From Pseudomonadota bacterium (GTDB lineage Bacteria; Desulfobacterota; Desulfovibrionia; Desulfovibrionales; Desulfovibrionaceae), in NCBI GenBank assembly GCA_023399375.1, contig JAEWPX010000138.1, positions 18,929-82,928 on the forward strand: a stretch of DNA of 64,000 bases. The letters run 5' to 3'. A program made the translations under genes and the position numbers. The notes under the pieces are model-generated. The model was not told the DNA's origin. It was given only the letters and a program-made list of their open reading frames with translations, and did not search any database. How positions within the stretch are numbered: position 1 is the stretch's first letter; every line of letters starts with the position of its first letter. Of this stretch, positions 60,283-64,000 are shown piece after piece.

Positions 60283-61536
60283 TTAGCCGTGAAACATGTG
60301 CGACGCCCAGGCCAGGGCCTCGAAATAGACCCGCGCCGCCACCTCCGGCGAGACGCCGAAGCGCTCGAGCACCTTGGCGGCCCCGGCGTTCGGGCTGCCT
60401 TCGAAGCCGCGACAGAGCTCCAGGCAGCTTTGAACCTGGTTGGGGAATCCCAGGAGCGCCTGGCGGATGCCCGCGTCGATGGTCAGGCCGGACAAGGCGC
60501 TGGCCATGGGCGTGCCGAGCATGGCGTCGAGCAGCGACAGCAGTCCGAGCAGACAGATGCCTTCGCCCTGGTGGCATTTCTCGCCCCTGGCCCGGTCGAT
60601 GAGGGCCAGGAAGCGGCCGCGCACGGCCGAGGCGAAGGCCAGCTCCCGGTCACGGGGCGTGGCGCCGAGGGAAGCCAGGAGATTGACCGCGACCCAGCTC
60701 GCCAGGGCGTCGCGGCCGAGCAGGCGGATGGCGAAGTCCAGGGACTCCACGACCTGGCCCCTGTAGGAACCTGCGGCGTTGACGTGGCGCAGGAGTTTGT
60801 AGGCCAGGGACACGTCCGCGCCGAGGATGTCGCGCACTTTCTTTTCGTCGATGTCCGGGCGCGACACTTCGGCCAGAAGCGCGAGCTTGGTGGCCTGGTT
60901 GGCCGGCAGCGCCCTGGCCTGGACCACCAGCGGCCGGCTGTAGAAATAGCCCTGGGCCAGGGGGATGCCGCGCGCGCGGCACAGCGCGATGTCGGCCTCG
61001 GTTTCCACCTTCTCGGCCAACACGGTCTTGCCCGCGTCGCGGCAGGTGTGGAGCACCGCCTCCAGGCGCGCGGGATCGTCGCGCAGGGCCAGGAAATCCA
61101 CCTTGACGTAGGTCACGAAGGGCAGGATCGGGTCGAAGGCCGTGTCGCCCACGTAGTCGTCGAGGGCCAGGACGAAGCCGGCTTCGCGGATCTTGCGGAC
61201 GCGGGCCGTGAACGCGGCGTCGCAGGTCACGTGCTCGAGCACTTCGATGACGAAACGCTCGGGATCGAGAAAGGCATGGTAGTTTTTTTCGAGAATCTCC
61301 CTGGAAAAATTGATGAAGATTTTTTTCTTCGGGTCGATGTCCCGGGAGATGGCCTCGATGCCGTTGGCCAGCACGGCCAGGGTGGCCTCCTCGTCGCTCG
61401 GCAGGACCGCGGCATTGGGGCCGCCCACGGTGCGGTAAAGCAGCTCGTAGCCGAACACGCCGCCATCCACGTGGTAGATGGGGTGCCTGGCGACGGCGTA
61501 GTTGCAATCGACGGTGCAGCGTGCGGCGGAGTCCAT
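60283..61536 (-). CDS. EAL-HDOD signalling protein, probably inactive as phosphodiesterase
   Basis: A 417-residue YuxH/EAL-HDOD protein. The N-terminal EAL domain (about 12-205) has YELLYR in place of EAL. It keeps INFS, an IEVLEH glutamate, LALDDYVGD in place of the canonical DDFG-type segment, VKVDF, AEKVE and QGYFYSRPL. The changes at the signature and the DD motif suggest weak or no c-di-GMP hydrolysis. The HDOD domain follows (about 210-400; VSLAYKLLRHVNAAG, ICLLGLLSLLDAML). Such proteins often relay c-di-GMP or motility signals. It is convergent with the Rrf2 gene, three bases apart. Confidence 0.9.
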   Translation of the reverse strand: MDSAARCTVDCNYAVARHPIYHVDGGVFGYELLYRTVGGPNAAVLPSDEEATLAVLANGIEAISRDIDPKKKIFINFSREILEKNYHAFLDPERFVIEVLEHVTCDAAFTARVRKIREAGFVLALDDYVGDTAFDPILPFVTYVKVDFLALRDDPARLEAVLHTCRDAGKTVLAEKVETEADIALCRARGIPLAQGYFYSRPLVVQARALPANQATKLALLAEVSRPDIDEKKVRDILGADVSLAYKLLRHVNAAGSYRGQVVESLDFAIRLLGRDALASWVAVNLLASLGATPRDRELAFASAVRGRFLALIDRARGEKCHQGEGICLLGLLSLLDAMLGTPMASALSGLTIDAGIRQALLGFPNQVQSCLELCRGFEGSPNAGAAKVLERFGVSPEVAARVYFEALAWASHMFHG

Positions 61537-61662
61537 GGCGTATTGTCCTGTTGCGGCAAGGGGAAGCGCGGCCCTTCCGGTCCCGTTCCTGAAACGCCTT
61601 CGTGGAGGGGCGTGGCGCGAAACTAGGGTATTGGACGGGCAAAAACAATGGGTCGCAGCGAA

Positions 61663-62826
61663 TCAGGATCCGGTCAGGCGCTCGCGCAGGTCCGGCGGGA
61701 CCACGGCGAAACCGCCCTCGCTGCCCGGGGCCAGGCAGCCGAGGCGCGCGCGGCCGAGCAGCCGGGCAGGGGTCGCGCTCAGGGCGGCGAGGACGGTCCG
61801 GGCGGGAAAATCGGGAAAGGCGGCGAAAAGCGCCCGGACCTCGTTCCAGAGGTCGAGATCGTCGTTTGAGGCCAGGCTGTCCGTGCCCAGGCACAGAGGC
61901 ACGCCGGCCGCGCAAAGCGCCGGGGCGTCGGCGACGCCCACGCCGATGCGGGCGTTGCTGCGCGGACACAGGCACACGCTCGCGCCCGAGGCCGCAAGCC
62001 GCCTCCTGTCGGCCGTATCGGCGCAGACCACGTGCACGGCGAGCGTGTCCGGCCCGAGCAGCCCCAGCGCCTCGGCCGCGGCCACGGGCGGGAGGCCCGG
62101 CGGCGCATAGTTTCGCGGCAGCACCCGGCCGGCCAGCAGGGCGGCCAGCGGTCCCGCGCCCGTGGCGAGCAGCGCCGTTTCGGCGTCGTGTTCGGCCAGG
62201 TGCAGGCAGAAGGGGGCTCGACGGGCGCGGCAGGCGTCCCGGGCGCGACGCAGGTTGTCTGGGCTCGTGGAGTAGAGGGCATGGCCGCTTGCGGCGGCGC
62301 GCACCGGGCCGTCCGGCGTCGTTGCGGCGGCGAGCGCCTCGGGAACCGGGGCGTTGCGGCCCGGCTTCCAGCCGAAGGCTTCGTGGCAGACGAGCCCGGC
62401 AAGACCCGCCCGGTCGAGGGCGGCGGCAACGGCGGCTCCGGCGCGGCTGCCCACGTCGATGACCGCCGTCGTGCCCGAGGCCGCCATTTCCGCGACGGCC
62501 GCGTCCAGCACGGCGTCCGGCGGCGGGGCGAGGTTCTGGCCGACGAGCCAGGCGGCCCAGGCGGCGAAACCTGCCGGCGCGGGCGCGCACCCGCGCAGGT
62601 GCGCCAGTTCGAGGTGGCTGTGGGCGTTGACGAGGCCGGGCATGAGGACCGCGTCGCCGCAGTCCGCAACCGGCCCGGCAAAGCCCCGCAGGACCGTCCG
62701 GCGCGGCCCGGCGTCGAGAATCCGCCGTCCGGCGAAGACGACGGCGGCGTCGTCCAGGGGGGACGCGCCGGGCAGCAGGGACAGCATGCGCCGGGCCGTG
62801 ACGGCCCGCGGGCCGGGAGGCTGCAA
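61663..62826 (-). CDS. Amidohydrolase, possibly aminodeoxyfutalosine deaminase-like
   Basis: A 387-residue metal-dependent hydrolase of the chlorohydrolase/deaminase group. Metal and catalytic residues are visible as MPGLVNAHSHLELAHL (HxH), CLHLAEHDAETA (His and Glu region), AVHVVCAD and CLGTDSLASNDDLDLWNEV (Asp). This NAHSHLEL and SLASND pattern is shared with aminodeoxyfutalosine deaminases of the alternative menaquinone pathway and with related deaminases; the substrate is uncertain. The TTG at 62826 has AAGG upstream and follows the previous stop by three bases; ATG 62787 is an alternative. Confidence 0.75.
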   Translation of the reverse strand: MQPPGPRAVTARRMLSLLPGASPLDDAAVVFAGRRILDAGPRRTVLRGFAGPVADCGDAVLMPGLVNAHSHLELAHLRGCAPAPAGFAAWAAWLVGQNLAPPPDAVLDAAVAEMAASGTTAVIDVGSRAGAAVAAALDRAGLAGLVCHEAFGWKPGRNAPVPEALAAATTPDGPVRAAASGHALYSTSPDNLRRARDACRARRAPFCLHLAEHDAETALLATGAGPLAALLAGRVLPRNYAPPGLPPVAAAEALGLLGPDTLAVHVVCADTADRRRLAASGASVCLCPRSNARIGVGVADAPALCAAGVPLCLGTDSLASNDDLDLWNEVRALFAAFPDFPARTVLAALSATPARLLGRARLGCLAPGSEGGFAVVPPDLRERLTGS

Positions 62827-62829
62827 CGT

Positions 62830-63339
62830 CTAGCCTTGAAAGACGATGAGGGAATCCTTGATGAAGGCGCGCAGCTTGTCGATGCGCTGCCCGAACTCGG
62901 CGATGTTTTTCGCCACATCGGATTTCTTGTCGTTAAGCAGCGCGTCGTCCACGTTGTAGGGCGTGTCCCTGATCTTCTCCAGGGTGTCGAGGATGTTGTC
63001 TATCCTGTCGAAAAGGTAGGTCTTTTCGTCCTTGGTGAAGCAGTACGTCGTCTTGTTGTAGATATAGTAGATATCGCAGAGGTTGAGCGCCAGTCCGAGC
63101 GTTTTTTCGATGCGCGCGGTCAGGTCGGTCATGGCGATATATTCCTGGCTGTAGGGCCGTTTCTGAATCAGCTTTTCCTTGTCCTCGTATTCCTTGATGC
63201 GGATGGCCTGGACAACGGCCTCGTTGAAGTAGTTCATGAAATAATTGAGGCTTTGACGCATGTTCGGCGTTTCCGCCGCGCACGGGACGGCGGTTGCCAG
63301 CACGAGGGCGCAGACTGCGGCCGTAAGAAAACGTTTCAT
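62830..63339 (-). CDS. Secreted helical protein, function unknown
   Basis: A 169-residue precursor with a signal peptide (about residues 1-22, ending PCAAE). The mature part is almost all helix, Lys/Asp/Tyr-rich, with two internal cysteines (LALNLCDIYYIYN and TTYCFTKDEK). The helix pattern suggests a four-helix bundle. No family was recognised. Codon use looks less GC-biased than its neighbours (many TAC/AAG-rich stretches). It lies just upstream of the amidohydrolase and is possibly co-transcribed. Confidence 0.65.
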   Translation of the reverse strand: MKRFLTAAVCALVLATAVPCAAETPNMRQSLNYFMNYFNEAVVQAIRIKEYEDKEKLIQKRPYSQEYIAMTDLTARIEKTLGLALNLCDIYYIYNKTTYCFTKDEKTYLFDRIDNILDTLEKIRDTPYNVDDALLNDKKSDVAKNIAEFGQRIDKLRAFIKDSLIVFQG

Positions 63340-63403
63340 GATCTTCCGCCGGACGGGTTGAAGGTTCACTTTCGGGCCGAACCGGCCCCATGCCGTGGAT
63401 TTG

Positions 63404-64000
63404 TCACGAGTGCGCGCCGGAGTCAAACGGCGCGACCGCCAGGTGGAAATCCTCCCGCGCCTCGAAGCGGATGCGTTGCCCGGGCAGGCCCAGGGCGGCA
63501 TAGGCCGGGGCCAGCTCCCGGGCATGGCCAAAGAGCTCCCCGGCGAAGCGGCGCGGGCAGGAAAGCCCGGCCGGTGGGCCGTCAAGCGCCGCGACGTGCG
63601 CCGCCACCAGGGCGAAAAGCGCCCTGGCCCGCGCCCGCGCGCCGAGGGCCGGATGGCGCGGCCCGGCCAGGACCGCCGCTTCCAGGCCCGGTTCGGGCGC
63701 AAGGCCGATGCGGGCCACGCGCGCCCCGGCGCGCCAGAGCACGGGCAGGGCCCGGGCCAGGGCGTCGAGGGTCGTTTCCAGGCTCCAGGGCGCATAGCGC
63801 CCGGCAGCGTAGAGCGCGGCGAGCGGCGTGCCGGCAACGACCAGGCAGGGGTGCAGCCGCACGAGCGAGGGCGCGAAGGCGGCCGTCTCGTCCGCGTCGC
63901 GCGCCAGTCCTTCCGGAGTATGGCCGGGAAGCCCGGGCAAGAGCTGTATTCCCAGTTCCAGCCCGACCGCGGCCACGTCGCGGGCGGCCCGGCGCGTGGC
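63404..64000 (-). CDS. Radical SAM protein of the Elp3-like group, 5' end outside the window
   Basis: The C-terminal 198 residues of a protein whose start lies beyond the right edge. The visible part is the second half of a radical-SAM barrel: LGIQLLPGLPGHTPEGLARD, then LVRLHPCLVVAGTPLAALY, and SLETTLDALARALPVLWRAG. This matches Elp3-like radical SAM proteins. The [4Fe-4S] CxxxCxxC motif would be in the missing N-terminal part. The short C-terminal region lacks an acetyltransferase domain. The function is not known; a tRNA-modifying or related methyl/elongator-like role is conceivable. Confidence 0.75.
   Translation of the reverse strand, partial: ATRRAARDVAAVGLELGIQLLPGLPGHTPEGLARDADETAAFAPSLVRLHPCLVVAGTPLAALYAAGRYAPWSLETTLDALARALPVLWRAGARVARIGLAPEPGLEAAVLAGPRHPALGARARARALFALVAAHVAALDGPPAGLSCPRRFAGELFGHARELAPAYAALGLPGQRIRFEAREDFHLAVAPFDSGAHS

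Overview
The window reads as chromosomal DNA of a GC-rich, Gram-negative, flagellated, sulfate-reducing-type deltaproteobacterium, most likely of the Desulfovibrio / Solidesulfovibrio group. The evidence is the origin-type block dnaA-dnaN-gyrB-gyrA followed by a TPR lipoprotein, a DUF39 homocysteine-biosynthesis protein of the type studied in sulfate reducers, many c-di-GMP/HDOD proteins, an mla operon, and dispersed GCCTCCGGCGGCC hairpin repeats. The genus is an inference from gene content. No rRNA, tRNA or CRISPR array was recognised.

Layout. 1-3038: a truncated periplasmic sensor protein and a chemotaxis receptor. 3181-9487: a phage-derived island with an S24/C1-type repressor flanked by matching operator-like palindromes, a Mor-type activator, a degenerate histidine-kinase/receiver protein, a Cys-rich lipoprotein, small phage-like membrane proteins, and small and large terminase subunits split by an opposite-strand secreted-protein gene. 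It has no recognisable capsid, portal, tail, integrase or transposase gene. 9488-13724: a ZraP-like periplasmic protein behind a good sigma-54 promoter, a SHOCT protein, a subtilase with P domain and RTX repeats, and a membrane TPR protein. 13801-19046: ilvD, a CgeB-type glycosyltransferase, a two-domain flavoprotein with an Isf-type cysteine motif divergent from a TetR regulator, and a DUF1992 protein.

19059-30709: an mla-type lipid-transport operon headed by a STAS gene; parB and parA with a perfect parS; a nucleotide-sugar epimerase; slipin and NfeD; coaBC. 30731-40652: a PilZ protein, a TPR lipoprotein, gyrA, gyrB, dnaN and dnaA, all on the minus strand. 40856-48733 on the plus strand: the DUF39 protein, an FmdB-type zinc ribbon, purB, pyrE, an L,D-transpeptidase with three NTF2-like domains, a coiled-coil membrane protein and a sugar-isomerase-like TIM barrel. 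48909-53303 on the minus strand: era, yggS, fliL, fliN, fliO, fliP, fliQ. 53451-64000: topA, small secreted proteins, an HDOD protein, a four-CBS protein, an isochorismatase-type hydrolase, an Rrf2 regulator, an EAL-HDOD protein, an amidohydrolase and a truncated radical-SAM protein.

Most of the window is housekeeping. The parts most worth a second look are the capsid-less terminase island and its paired operators, the two sigma-54 promoters next to small secreted proteins, the modular hairpin repeats, the divergent DnaA with no consensus DnaA boxes beside it, the Isf-like tandem flavoprotein and the triple-NTF2 L,D-transpeptidase. Nothing here amounts to a demonstrated new system.
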